Of a stretch of DNA of 64,000 bases, positions 43,478 through 56,241 are shown one piece after another. The notes under the pieces were generated by a model that was given only the letters and a program-made list of their open reading frames with translations, was not told the origin of the DNA and did not search any database. Position 1 is the stretch's first letter. Every line of letters starts with the position of its first letter. A program made the translations under genes and the position numbers. The stretch is from assembly GCA_007258455.2 (NCBI GenBank), contig VDFB02193867.1:529034514-529098513 (forward strand), written 5' to 3'. This stretch comes from Sequoia sempervirens (taxonomy: Eukaryota > Streptophyta > Pinopsida > Cupressales > Cupressaceae).

Positions 43478-45590
43478 GTGTTGTTAGTATACGACTATAG
43501 TAGAAGGATATGGGTATATTTTCTTATGAGAATATAAACTCTTTTGTTAGTTTAAGAGTTTAGGGCTTTTGTAGAGGATTAGACTTGTACAAAAAAATTA
43601 TATTTTAAGGACTAATAATGGTGGTGATTTTTGTTTACTAGATTTTGATAAGTTTTGTAAGAGTTATAGAATATAAATGCATAAGCCAAATCTATACACC
43701 TCTTGATAGAATAGAATTGTAAAAGTAATGTACATGATGTTGTTGGAGAGGGATAGTAGTATGCTCAACAAGGCTAATTTAGAATATATTTTAGGATTAT
43801 AAATGGTTTATATAGCTTTTTATTTGGTAAATTTGTCTCCAACATCATTTCTTGTTGATATGAAACCTATGGAAGTGTAGTCCAAAGAAAGATTTCATTG
43901 GGACATGCTCATGTGCTGAGGGAGAAGAGGTCAAAGTTGGAGTACAAGACAAAATTATATCTTCATTGATTATATTATTTTTTTGAAAGGGTACATGCTT
44001 TGGGATCTTATGACCAAGACACTTTTTAATCGAACATTTATCTTTATAGAATTTAAGTCTTCTTCCACTATTTTGTAGACAACAAAAGATGAAGAGAAAG
44101 ATGTAGATTAGCTACTCCCAAATATGGAGAAGGTTGAACCAAAATCCCACAAAGGAACTAAATTGGTGGAGATATTAGGCATCTTAAAAATAATTCTAAA
44201 GTAGAGAGAGCTTCCACCTCGTATCTTAAGGAGATATGTTTGGCATAGATAATAGTGTGCATGAAAATGTGCTCAATGTGAATGATTGAGACAATAAAAA
44301 TTAAACAAAACACATGATTAAAAATCAAAATAAGGCATAGAAAGCTCAAACCAATACAAAATCAGACAAAAACAAAATATGTTGATCATTTGATTGATTA
44401 TATTTGCACACGATAGTCAATTTGGACATGTGTGCTCACTAAATTTTGGTATCATAATGGTACTTCAAGTGAAAAAGAGATATTTTCATAAAATGGTTAA
44501 GTGAGATATATAGATTTGAATGAATGGATGAAGGGCTAGGATTTCTTGATGGAGATCAAGTGTGGAGGATGATTGGGATCTCTCACGTGGAAAATGAGAG
44601 GTCTTGCTAGGTAAATGGTACTTTGGAGGGGAAAATTATTATGTGACACGATACCAAGACCATGTCATGAGTACAAGGGGCCCATGTGCTTGATGTGATG
44701 GGGAGGGTTGAAAAATGTGTGCAACAACTTAAGGGGAGATTATAATTGGATGAGGATTAGAGGGGGAGTTGGAGGATTGGACATAAGGTGAGAGGAAAAT
44801 AGGAATTAATTAATTAAATATTTAATTCATATTTGGAGGAAAAGGTATTTGGGGATTAAATTGAATAAATAAGGACATTTATTCAATTTAATGGATTCAA
44901 ATCGGATGAGGGTAAGTAATTAAAGGTTATTATTTACTTTAGGCTAGGATTTGGGGATAATAGAAGAAATATATTAGGATGAAGGTTGATATAATTGAAT
45001 ATTAATTATATAATAGAGTATTATTTAATTAATATAGAGGATACAAAATTGGTCAAATTAGGGGTAAATTTACCAAATGAAAGTGGTCAATTTTAGGTGT
45101 CTACAATTAACTAGACATGTATAATCCTCTTCATTATAGATGCATTTTTATTTTGATTACTAACATTGATGAGTCTAGGGTTATGAAGGAGGCTATAGGT
45201 ATGAATGATGTAATATGAGAAACTGGCCATGAATGAGGAGATGGTTGTGTTAAAGAAAATTGGCACATGATATAATATATTTAATTTATGGAGATAAATC
45301 CATTGGATACATATGTAAATTCAAAAATAAAATTTTATTACATGGAAGTGTTGATAAGTATAAGGTGAGATTGGTTATGAAGGGATATTCGTAGGTTGTG
45401 GGAATTGATTTTGGTGATATTTTCTCCCTATTTGTTAAGAAGGCGTCCATTTAGTTTCTATTATCTATTGCAATAAAGTTTCATGTTGAGGTTGAGTAGG
45501 TGTATGGGAAGACAACTTTCTTTTGTAGTGATTTCGACAAAGAGATTTGTATTTCATAGTTAGAGAACTATAACAAAAAAGGTAAATAAA
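43478..45590 (+). pseudogene. Copia integrase and RT remnant, interrupted
   Basis: The first part (43478-44240) encodes YSRRIWVYFL, NNGGDF, and LVNLSPTSFL with KPMEV, which are integrase and post-integrase motifs. The second (45106-45590) begins with the pre-RT linker (NIDESRVMKEAI), then RT patches FSPYLL and LLQ*SFMLRLSRCMG, the decayed form of the SIRxxLAIA...LExxQxDVKTAFL segment. Stops are frequent and shifts occur. An AT-rich element separates the two. RT catalytic YVDD and RNase H are not seen. Confidence 0.75.
44250..45105 (+). mobile_element. AT-rich insertion inside copia remnant
   Basis: The segment separates the integrase and RT parts of one copia. Its end, GTGGTCAATTTTAGGTGTCTACA at 45083-45105, matches the end of the insertion at 14913-16127, and both have AT-rich blocks made of AATTAAATATTTAATT-like words in the last third. 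The left end is uncertain (44240-44260). No gene is seen; it may be a solo LTR of a shared family. Confidence 0.5.
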
Positions 45591-45744
45591 ATTTGATTTG
45601 TAATTTCGAGAAATACTTTTATGGTCCTAAAAAATCTCCTAGGATATGATACCAAAATTTTGATTTTTTTTGTTAAGATTTAAGATTTTCTAAGTTCTAG
45701 AGTATATCATTGTATCTATTATAAAATGGATAGTGAACACTATT

Positions 45745-46132
45745 GGTGTGAATAAATTCTTGTACCTAGTTAATTCCTATTAGGGGACTTAGGGGAATTA
45801 TTCATATATTAAGTTTACTTAGGTCCTAGGATTCATTCTAGAAGTATTCATTATCTTTTCTAGATCTTATCTTATCCTAGGTAGTTATGAGTTAGTTGTC
45901 TCATGTGACAAGATTAAGACACTTGTAACGATCTTTTCTAATCCTATTTCTCACCTTGCCTTTATAAGAAAAGCATCTCTTGCATATTTTACATCATTTT
46001 TATATATTGTGAATCTTGTATCATATTATAATTCATTTTTGGTGGAATATCATATTATATTATTACTTCTCTTTTTTGCATGTGGATGTTATTTGGTGTT
46101 GCAAATTGAAGATCTTGGTTGTTACTTCAACA
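45745..46132 (+). mobile_element. Copia LTR, forward
   Basis: The right end is sharp: TTCAACA at 46126-46132, followed without spacer by the primer site TGGTATCAAAGC. A TATA-like CTTTATAAGA lies at 45960-45969. The left end is not determined; TGTGAATAAATTC near 45748 or TGTTAAGATTTAAG at 45671 are candidates. Leader and gag follow, so this is a 5' LTR. Confidence 0.65.
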
Positions 46133-46144
46133 TGGTATCAAAGC
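46133..46144 (+). other. Primer binding site, initiator tRNA-Met type
   Basis: TGGTATCAAAGC differs by one base from TGGTATCAGAGC, the usual copia primer site complementary to the 3' end of plant initiator tRNA-Met. Confidence 0.85.
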
Positions 46145-47610
46145 TTTCAATTTTGCAAGTGTCATCCTTTTTCATAGAGATTCTATACCATCAAATTTTT
46201 CATTGTGATTTGAGTTTCTTTCATGATATTATAAATTCATGTATTCTCTTCTCTTGTGTTTCAATATGATCTAGATAATTAGAAATGAATTGCAAAGATC
46301 TATTGATCCTATATTGTAAGTATGTATTTTAGTGAGATGGTGATTGTAACTCTTTTGACTATAGTGGCAGTATTTTTTTGTTGTCCTATTGTATCCAAGA
46401 GGCTCAAGAAATTCATTTCTCTCTTTTGTTTCACTCAATTTGCCACCATTTGCAACATTGGCAAAAAAGGGCTTAAAGCTCAAATTTGGAGAATAATTTT
46501 TTATAGATGCAGTTTTGGCCCAAATGAACCTTTTCATTGCATTTGGAAGGTTGATTCCATGAATTTTGATATAAAAAATTCCTATATTTTGAAAATTTTA
46601 TTTTTGAGGAAAAAATTTTTGCAAGGAAGTCATATGGCCCCCCTACGTAGTCACCCAAGTAAGGCATCAAGTGAAAATTTTCATAAAAATAAAATAAAAT
46701 TTTAGTGCTTAGAAAAGTGCTCAGCTCCCTTGTTACAGGAACTTATGCAAAGCATTGTTTATAGCACTTAAAGCACCTATTGAGTGTTGTCTATAGTACT
46801 CAAAGCATTCAACACCAATGTCTAAGGTGCAAGTGCCTAGATGATTATCGTTGGCACTACCCACCAAGTGGGGGATAACTGCTAGTGGTTTAATAAACCA
46901 TGACATAAATTTTTAAAAATTGTGCCCACAATTAGCCCAACTATTTCCACATTGTTGCTCGCCTACTGCCTAATGACCATCACTATCGATGGCACCACCC
47001 AAGGGCCCACCAGTGCCCTCCCTCTAGGCCAAATTGGGCCTTTTTTTAAACTTGCACAAATTTTGCTTTGGTTTTTGGATTTTAGTGAATGAGATGACTA
47101 CAAAAATTTGGTTTGATGAGCTTCATAGTGGTGCAAGTTCCTTTTGCTAATTTTGTTAATTTCTTATGATTTCTACTAGCCTGAAGGTATATTTGCGTTT
47201 ATTACTTACAACCAACATAACTTTGCATACAAAGTTAAAATTGGATTTTTTTTAAATTGCTAAGAAAATCACAAGGAATCTATTTGTAACATCTATTTTC
47301 TAATTTTACAAGTCATGTTTCTAAAAAACGCAAAAATCATCATGTGTTATAAATGATTGTTTTGAGCTTGTCCCTTATACAACTTGCCAAAAAAAAATCA
47401 TTGTAATTTTCTAGGGGCATTGCAAATATAGGTTTAATAGATTTTGAGTGGGTAATAGGCACAATTTAAGTTCCCATTTGTCTTCTTTATCTTGTTGTTC
47501 TTTTGTTTAGCATGATCAATCTAAGGAAAATTGAGCTCCTCACTCCACACAACTATCATATAGAAAAGTAAAAAATGACCCAATTACTATAATATAAAGT
47601 CTTATAGAAA
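46145..47610 (+). mobile_element. Copia leader, unusually long
   Basis: About 1.47 kb separate the primer site from the gag ATG, long for a copia leader. It holds imperfect repeats of AGCACTTAAAGCACCTA-like words near 46700-46830. The open frame at 46322-46705 is not supported by any domain. Confidence 0.5.
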
Positions 47611-49740
47611 ATGTTAGATTCTCAACAACCCAAATTCACAAGGGAATTTGAAAAATTTACTCATAGAAGTAAGTTAGATGAAGCAAAGGGTCTCATATGC
47701 TTGCACATATATGATAATTTTTTATTTCATATTGTGGATTATAAAACACCTAAAGATGTTTGGGACAAACTTGAATAATTTTATGGTCGATTCAATCAAT
47801 TTAGAATATTGCTTCTTGACATAGATCTAACATCACTCTCTCTAGATGCATTTCCTACTATTCAAGATTTCTTTGCACAATTCAAAATGATTTTGTCACA
47901 ATTGAAAGGATGTGGGAATGATAAATATGAAGAATCATGTATCTTCTTGATTATTTCTATGTTGAGAGGTCCTTATCAAGTGCTTTCTTCTACTTTCTAT
48001 TCTACTATGGATGCCATTGGGAAAGATTATTAGATGCCTACTTTTGAGTTGTTTTATAAGTATCTTACCAGGGAGTAGGCAAAGTTTATTTACATGGATG
48101 CACTTCCTAGTTCTAAGAGCAAAGCTCTAATAGATCAATCTTCCAAAGGTAAAGGAAAGAATAAGAAGAGTCCTAAGACACAATCATCTTCAAGTAGTGA
48201 GTCTCCCTCCAAACTAAAGCAGAAGAATACTCAAAAGTCCACTCCTCCTTCTTCTAACTCTAGAGATTCTTCTTCCAAGTCTAAGAAAAATAAAGGAGAG
48301 CCTTGTTCTTTTTCTTAAAAACTAGGCATAATGAGTCTCGTTGTTTCAAGAGACTAGAGACTTTGGATGAATCTATGGGGAGACATAATATTTTAGTTCC
48401 TAAGTCTTCTTCCATGGGCAAAGGGCAAGCTCTTTTAGCATGTTCCTTTCATTCATCTACTAATAGTTGGATTCTTTATTCTAATGCTTCACATCACATG
48501 AACAATTTACATGATCTCCTTGATTCCATTTTTCATACTCATACTCCTCATATTTTAGTTGGGAACTCTTCACATATTCAAAATTTTGGAATAGGCTTTG
48601 TTTATATTCTAGATGATTGCATTGATATTTCAATAAATTTACTCTCCATATATCAAAATTTTCATTCTAGAGATTGAAATTTCGTTGAGTTTACTCCACA
48701 TAATGTTACTATTTGATAGTAACATGATCCTGAGAAGGTTGTTGCTATAGGGATAGTTCATCTAATAAGAACCATTTATTTTGGTTTAATGGCTTTGAGT
48801 GTTCATTGAGTTCTTCCTTTATTGCTCATGTTGGTTCGGTGAGAAAAATTTGTCATTAAAGGTTTGGGCACTTGAACTATAGATATCTTCAACAGATGCA
48901 CACATATAACTTAGTGGTTTGTCTTCCTAGGATCTCTTGCACTAATGGATTTTTTCAAGATTTTGTTCTTGGAGAAAACATCGGGATCCTTTTTTTATGG
49001 GTCAAGCCACACTTGCAACCACACTCCTAGAGTTGGTTCACAGTGACCTCATGTCATTTCCAACTCTTTCTTTTTCAGGGGATAAATATGTGATCACTTT
49101 TATTAATTATTTTCATGATGCACATGGGTCTATTTTTTGAAGTACAAGAGTGATGTTCTCACCACCTTCAAGATCTTTAAAGTATTTTTGGAGTAGTCCA
49201 AATTTTCTCTTTGATGGATATGCACAAATAATGGGGGGAGTATTTCAATCATTCATTTCATGATTTTTGTAGTGATCATGCTATTCTTCATCATCACACA
49301 ATTTTACACTCCTAAAAAAAATTATGTGGCTGAGAGAAAGAACATGACTTTATGGGAGAGCCAATTTTATGATTTAATCTATGTCCATGGATGCATCTTT
49401 TTGGACTGAAGCTATCAATTTTGGAAACTATATTTAGAACCATATACCTTGCAAGGTAGTTTGAAATATGAATTCTAAGGAGGCTTGGTCTCATAACAAT
49501 CCTAATGTATCCTTCTTCATAGTATTTGGTAGTGAGGCTTGGGAATTCATTTCAAATGGTCGACATAAAGCAATAGATAAGAAGAGTTAATGCTTCATTT
49601 TTGTTGGCTATTGTGATGATGTGAAGGCATACAAATTGTTTGATTCTAACACATCAGAGGTTTATTTTTTCCATGATATTTAGTTTGCTAAGTTATTCAC
49701 ACAGATAGGTCCTCCTTGAACTTCTTCTTCATCACTACCT
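47611..49740 (+). pseudogene. Copia gag, protease and integrase
   Basis: The ATG at 47611 (MLDSQQPKFTREFEKF) starts a copia gag with DVWDKLE, a long central helical part to about 48030, a Ser/Lys-rich linker (48130-48300), and a zinc knuckle that reads C-S-F-S...RHNESRCFK (second Cys replaced). The protease active site reads WILYSNASHHM, where DSGASHHM is usual, so the catalytic Asp is gone. Integrase follows with HRDPFFMGQAT, LELVHSDLMSFP, a decayed DNGGEY near 49230 and AERKNMTL near 49330. The copy stops near 49740 without RT or RNase H, and no 3' LTR is seen. Confidence 0.85.
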
Positions 49741-50442
49741 ACAACAACCAAGATGGATTGCTAATTTAAGAAAGAGAGTGTGTGTTTTTAATCAAAGTGC
49801 ATCTAGAGATAAGATTAGTGATTAAAATAAAATGATATTGTAGCATCATAAATTTTCACCCTTGAAAATTTCAAACTAGATTTAGCTCCCCCTATGCAAT
49901 TGTACCTAATTATGCTCTAAAATTACCCATTTTATAATCATCTTCGAAAATTAGAATTAAATTAGGAATTAATATTTAATACTTATTTGATGACACACAA
50001 AGCCCCAAAATAGGTCTGGTATAGGGTGCTAGTTCCCTTTTCTAGCCTATTTTGGCTCCAATTTAAGTATATTATTTATTGGTATTTTAACATTTTAAAT
50101 TTTAAATTCAATTTAACAGTTTTTGACAATTAATTTTATGGGAAAACAAATTAATGCATATAAATATAAGTATTTTTCACCATTTAAAATATTAGGGAAT
50201 TGAAATCATAATTGAGCATCCTAAAAAGAAGTCAAAAGAAAAATTAGTATATGTTACAATATTTATGATTAGTCAAGGTTCATGTTTGCAATGCATCAAG
50301 TCTTCATGTGAGTTTATTCATTTTTTATATTTATTTGTTTTGTCAATATTAACACTTACACAACTTCAAATCAAGCAATCAATTCTTCTTGAAGGTGATG
50401 AGTACAATGAATTCAATCCATCAAGGAAAGAAAGTCTAAGTG
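49741..50442 (+). other. AT-rich DNA, first exon of a gypsy leader at its end
   Basis: No gene is seen in 49741-50260. The end (about 50380-50442) precedes a leader-type donor, so part of it is probably a first leader exon of a gypsy element; its LTR was not recognised. Confidence 0.35.
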
Positions 50443-50515
50443 GTAAGTTGCAACATTTGTCAATTTATCATTTTTTTTATTGTTTTTACCTCTACTTGAT
50501 CGAGGGTAAGCACTC

Positions 50516-50520
50516 TTTAC
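50516..50520. other. Target-site duplication TTTAC, left
   Basis: TTTAC precedes the LTR at 50521 and is repeated at 57554-57558 after the other LTR. Confidence 0.9.
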
Positions 50521-51819
50521 TGTTGAACAAGACAACTAAGAGGGGGGGTGAATTAGTTGTGACAAATTTTAAACTTTAAAAATTCCATCGGAAACTAGAT
50601 CAATTACAAATCCTTTACTCTGCTAAAATGATTAATCATTAAGTGTGAAGGCAGAAACTAAAAAACATCACACATACACAATAACACCAGATTTACGTGG
50701 AAAACCCAATAAGGGAAAAACCATGGTGAGGATTAGCTCACGATATAAACAATATCAAAACCGATTACAAAGACTCACAACTAGAGAAGGCTCACTACCA
50801 AAATAGGAATCACTATCCAACAAGGGTTAACCATCTAGAGGGATCACTACCGCATAGATACAAAGAAGATAGAAGAGATATGTTAGAGAGTGAAGACAAT
50901 ATCAATGCAATAGAGATTTCCACCACAATTCGCTCAATCACTTGCAAACATGCATGAATGATAGAGTACACCTTCAGCTCACTACATCCAGAAACTCAGC
51001 AATTAGATTTCACACTAATTTTCCAAACTCGCATCACATGTGCACTATTTCGCATCTAATTCACATCTATCTTGCTCTATTTCTTTGCATTATATCTTCG
51101 TACACATTTCACCAATATATCATCATGCATTTATACTATCTTCAACTTTGAAACATATCCAAAGTCGGCCATACAACATTTAAATTTAAATTAGGTTGAT
51201 GCCAAAACATTATAAGGTGGGATTAGAATGAGGGAAACCCAAACACACACTCGATAAGGACCTAATTAAGTTCCAGTTACACTTTTCATGAACTTTGTAA
51301 GTAGTGTTTAACACAAGGTCAGATAAACTAGTGTAAAGCACATAGAAAAATTAAGCACATGCAACCCTTAACACAATCCATTCTTTCTAGACAACAAAAT
51401 TATCTTCAAAATGATCATATCAGCTTAACTCCAACACTACAAGACATAAAACTCGAACAAGAAGAAATCTAGAGCAACTACATTTCTCCTAAACCTTAGC
51501 TAGATACCCTAAAAATCACAGTTCACAACTGGTGAGTTTATAACTCACACTATACAACAATCTAGAAACTCAAAATATGGATACAACAACTTCCAACAAC
51601 CATGATCATCATATCTAAACCACACGAACATATGAGAAAATCCCAAAGAAAAATCCAGAGCAACCATTGAATACTTGCAAACTTTTTCCTTTACAATTTT
51701 CTCAATATCCTTGACATATACAACCAATAACCTTCATCAATGACATTAATGACAACAACAACCAATTGATAACCTGTTAACTATTTGACATCAATGACAA
51801 CACCTTCATTCTTGCAACA
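50521..51819 (-). mobile_element. Copia 3' LTR (element in reverse)
   Basis: A 1,299-bp LTR that on the plus strand starts TGTTGAACAAGAC and ends CTTGCAACA. It aligns along its whole length with 56242-57553. Next to its end lies TCTCCCCTTTTTC (51820-51833), the polypurine tract GAAAAAGGGGAGA of the minus-strand element. Confidence 0.93.
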
Positions 51820-51833
51820 ATCTCCCCTTTTTC
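51820..51833 (-). other. Copia polypurine tract
   Basis: On the minus strand, GAAAAAGGGGAGAT abuts the 3' LTR start TGTTGCAAGAATG, as required for plus-strand priming. Confidence 0.85.
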
Positions 51834-52154
51834 ATTGATGACAACACATGATGTGAAAAACCATCAAATCCAACACAACAACTCTGAATACACTTTCCAT
51901 GATTTTACTTTCTCCCTCTTAGCAAACATTCTCTTTTTTTTTCACATCTATCTCTCCTCCCCTCCCCCTTTGACATCAATGGCAAAGGACATCTTATTTT
52001 GCATTGATTTCCCCTTTGACATTGAGAACAATAATACTCTTTCAATGACAACACATGACACTACCTACTCCCCATGAGAGGTAGCCACCAAAAAATCAGT
52101 CCAAAAGAAAGATAGATCCATAGACCCACTGGACTGATGCATCTCCATATGCAT

Positions 52155-55100
52155 CTAGTTCAAGAAATGAGGGGCAATAACCCTTAACTTCTCCCAGAGA
52201 TACTCAAAAATATCTTTAGGAAGAGCCTTCGTAAATATATCAGCAATTTGATCCTTTGTAGGTACATACTCAAGTTTTACTTCATTCTCCACAAACTTCT
52301 CTCTCAAAAGTGATACCTGATAGATATATGCTTTGTCCTCAAGTGCATCATTGAATTCTTTGAAATGTTAATTGCACTTGTATTATCATAGAAAATAGAA
52401 ATAGGATCATCATACATTACTCTGATATCTTTAAATGTTTGTCTCATCCACAAAACTTGTGTACAGCAAGATGTTGCAGTAATATACTCAACTTCAACAG
52501 TGGATAAGGAAACCAAATCCTATTTTTTACTCAACCAAGCCACCAATCTACAACCAAGAAAGAATGCACCACCACTTTTACTTTTTCTGTCATCTACATA
52601 GCCAACTCAATCTACATCTGTATAAGCACTCGGTGTAAAATCAGTATCCCTAGGATACGACAAGCTATAATCTAGAGATCCATTCAAATATTTGAATATT
52701 CTCTTAACAACATGTGTTTCTTTAGGAACTTCTTGAAATCTAGCCACAAGACAAGTTACATGCATGATATCTAATCTAGTAGCAGTCAAATACAATAGTC
52801 CACCAATCATAGATCTATATTTGCTTTGATCATCCTTGGGTGAATCATCATCTTTACTTAATTTGTAACCAGTCACCATAGGATTGCATCGGCTTGGAAC
52901 CATCCATCACAAACTTCTTCAACATTTTTCCTACATACTTTGACTGTGAAATAAAAATCCCTTTCTCTGTCTGATTGATTTGTAGCCCAAGAAAGAAATT
53001 CATCTCACCAAACATGGACATCTCAAACTCTTTTTACATTTCTTCATCAAACATCTTACACATAGTTTTATAATTTCATTCATGTCATCAACATATACAA
53101 CTACTATCAAGATCTTGTCATTTTCAATTTTAAAATATAGATTACTATCTATCATACCTTTGTTGAAACCTTGTTGAATCAAATACCTATCTAACCTTTC
53201 ATACCAATATATAGGAGCTTGATTCAATCCATACAAAGCTTTCTTCATTCTACAAACCATATCAAATTGATATGATAACTAAAATCCTTCCAGTTGTTCC
53301 ATGTAGACCTCTTCTTCTAGCTCACCATTCAAGAATGCAAACTTAACATCCATCTAATAGAGATTGAGATCTTTATGAGCAACAAATGCTAAGAACATCC
53401 TGATATCTTCCATTCTTTCCACCAAAGAAAAATTTTACTAAAAATATATAACTTCTACTTGTGAGTAACCTTTACACACAAGCCTTGCTTTATTTCTAAC
53501 CACTTCTCCATTCTCATTCAACTTGTTTCTGAATACCCACTTTGATCCAATTATTTTTTCATCTACTGGTCTAGGGACCAATTCCCAAGTTTGACTCCTC
53601 TCAATCTACATAAGTTCTTCTTTCATAGCTTCCATCCAATACTCATCTTTACATGCTTCACTTATGGTCTTTGGTTCAACCTCAAAGAGTAAACAAAGAT
53701 TTATCTCACCAGCAGTAGCTACGCTTCTTGTCAATACTCCTTTTGTCTTATCTCCAATGATCTAACTTTCTGAATGATTTTTCTACACATATTTAGGTGT
53801 CTTTGGTGATACCACCAAGGCTTCTTCTTCTTCATTCTACATTTCTTGTTCATCCCCCTCCTATTCTTCCACAATTTCTTTATCTCTTACGCAATCAGGT
53901 TCATTAGATAAATATCCATCAACTTCAATTGAATTCTTCATTGCTTCATCACTTTGAAATTTGAGCTTTCTACAATATTTCTAAGTATTTTATTGAAACA
54001 TATGTAAGCTTTGCTTCTAGTAGAGTATCCAAGGAAAATACCTTCATCACTTCTAGCATCAAACTTCCCTAAATTTTCTTCATCCCACCTAATATAACAT
54101 TTGCTTCCAAATACCTTAAATACTTAATAGTAGGAATTATTTCACACCATAGCTCATAGGGGGTCTTAGTAATGTTAACTCTTGCTTAAAATTGATTGAA
54201 CACATAAACAACAGTGTGAATAGCTTCTCTCCAGTAAACTTTCGATAGACTAGCTTCAATAGCCATTGATCTAGCAACTTCTTGAATTGTTATGTTCTTC
54301 CTTTCAACAACTCCATTTTGTTGAGGGATTCTCAGAGTACAGATAACTATCTTTTTATTCCACGAACTTAACAAAACATATTAAACTCATGGGAGGTGAA
54401 TTCACCACCTCTATCAGACCTCAAATATTTTATTCTCAAATTTACTTCATTCTCTACCATAGCTTTGAATATCTTGAATCTAGCTAATGCATCAGATTTC
54501 TCTCTAAGAAAAGTGACCCATGTATACCTAGAGTAATCATCAATCAAAATAATAAATTACCTTTCACCTTGTAGACTTATCACTCTTGTGGGACTAGAGA
54601 ACTGTATGAATTAAATCCAGTAGTCTGATTGTAGATTGTTCCTTTGATCTGAAATTATTGCTTGCTTTCCAAATCTCTCACAGTTTGCACTACAATTATC
54701 CTTGCCATGTTATCAAAGTTCATATGACACATTCTTTGGTGCCATAACCAACTTTCATTAATCTGATTCATAAACAAACATTCATCAACACCCTTAAGTT
54801 GATATATATTTCCTTCAGACTCCTTTCCTACAACAATCACTATTTTAGATCCTTTCTTGATTTCACATGATCTCTCATCCTTAAATACAAGATCATATCC
54901 CTTACTACACATCTATCCAACACTCAAGAGATTATGTCTTAAACCCTTAAAATAGTTGACATCATCAGTATTATGCTTTCCATCAAAACTTATTGAACCT
55001 GTCCTACAAATCTTAGCACTAGTATCATCTCCAAACATAACTAAGACTCCATCATGTTTTTCAAGTTTAATGAACTTACTCTTATCATCGGTCATGTGAT

Positions 55101-56183
55101 GTGAATAGCCACTATCAACAACCAATTAGTTCTTTTCTTTTTTAGCATGTAGGGCAGAGATTACATTATCTTTATCTTTATCTTTCTCTCGAGGGCATTC
55201 CTTCACCTATCTTTCAAAATTAGCAAAAGTAGGTTCATCTTCTATAGCCAATAACAAGCATTCATTTTCAGCAAAATCTCCATAACCATATTTATCATTA
55301 GAAACACTAGCATCCTCATTCACATAATATGCTTTGCTAATCTTTTTACCTTTTTTTTCTTTGCTAAATTTTTGTTTATTCCTCTTAGCTCTTTCTAGAC
55401 ATCTCAAAGCATAATGACCTATTCCTCCGCAACTAAAGCATTTAAAGGGTAACTTACCTTCATACTTGTTGGAGCCTTTCTTCGTCCTTCTCACAAAGTT
55501 AACTTCTACTTCATCAAGGTTTTCTTCATGTGAACTTTCACTCTTGTATCCTTAAAAGCAGTTTCTGATTTGGATCCATTTCTCAAATTTGATTTTCTCA
55601 TCTCATAAGATGTTAGAGTTCCCAATAACTAATCTTTAGAGTAAGTCTTGTAATTCACATATTTTTCAATAGTAGATACCATTTCACTATATGCATTGGG
55701 GAGAGTTCTAAGAATCTTCTTTACAATCCTAGATTCATCTACTGTAGCACCAAGTCCTTGCATTTTTCCTTCCAACTCATCCACTCTCTATACATAAGAT
55801 TTAATGTTCTCATCTTCATAAATATGCATGACCTCAAACTGCGCCTCCAAATTTTACAACTTTTCTTCTTTGATCTTTTCATCTCCATCATGTATCATTT
55901 CTAAAGCATCCCAGACTTCTTTAGCGGTTTTCAAATTTTGAACTTTAATCAACTCGGAAAGTGAAAGACTATTCTTCAAAATGAACTTCACCTTATCATT
56001 TGCTTCATGTTCCTTTATTTCATCAGCTGTACTTGGACCATTAGGAGGAGGAGTGTAAGTAGTCTTATAAGCTTTCTCAACCTAATATCCACAATACTCT
56101 AGATATCCTTCCATCTGTATTTTCCAAATAGCATAATTAGTTCCATCGAACCTAGGAGACTCAAATGTGATCTTTCCTAGCAT
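52155..56183 (-). pseudogene. Copia gag-pol polyprotein, nearly full length
   Basis: The frame starts at an ATG at 56183 (MLGKITFESPRFDG) and ends at the TAG at 52157-52155 after RVIAPHFLN, about 1,340 codons. Domains in order: gag (DEIKEHEANDKVKFILKNSL); zinc knuckle CFSCGGIGHYALRC (intact CCHC, ~55440); protease VVDSGYSHHMT (~55120, Asp kept); GAG-pre-integrase LWHQRMCHMNFDNMA; integrase RSDRGGEFTSHEF and NGVVERKN (~54310); RT MDVKFAFLNGELEEEVYM, ALYGLNQAP and VVYVDDM (~53090, intact); RNase H SLSTVEVEYI, YDNTSAINIS and TKHISIRYHF; tail DQIADIFTKALPKD. It is disrupted by in-frame TAG/TAA (55854-55856, 55788-55790, 55629-55631, 54347-54349, 53354-53356, 52520-52522, mostly where Gln is expected) and a few frameshifts. 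Confidence 0.95.
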
Positions 56184-56227
56184 CCTGGACCTTCCTTAAG
56201 CGATTAAGCTCTCTTCCAAGGAACCAA

Positions 56228-56239
56228 GCTCTGATACCA
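56228..56239 (-). other. Primer binding site, initiator tRNA-Met type
   Basis: The minus strand reads TGGTATCAGAGC, two bases inside the 5' LTR, a perfect copia primer site. Confidence 0.95.
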
Positions 56240-56241
56240 AT

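Noticed and set aside
13621..56183. Alternative genetic code with TAA/TAG read as Gln
   Set aside because: The TAG in the forward integrase matches CAG in the reverse copy, frameshifts accompany the stops, other stops replace Glu or Trp-type positions, and the elements are of a plant lineage using the standard code. C-to-T decay explains it.
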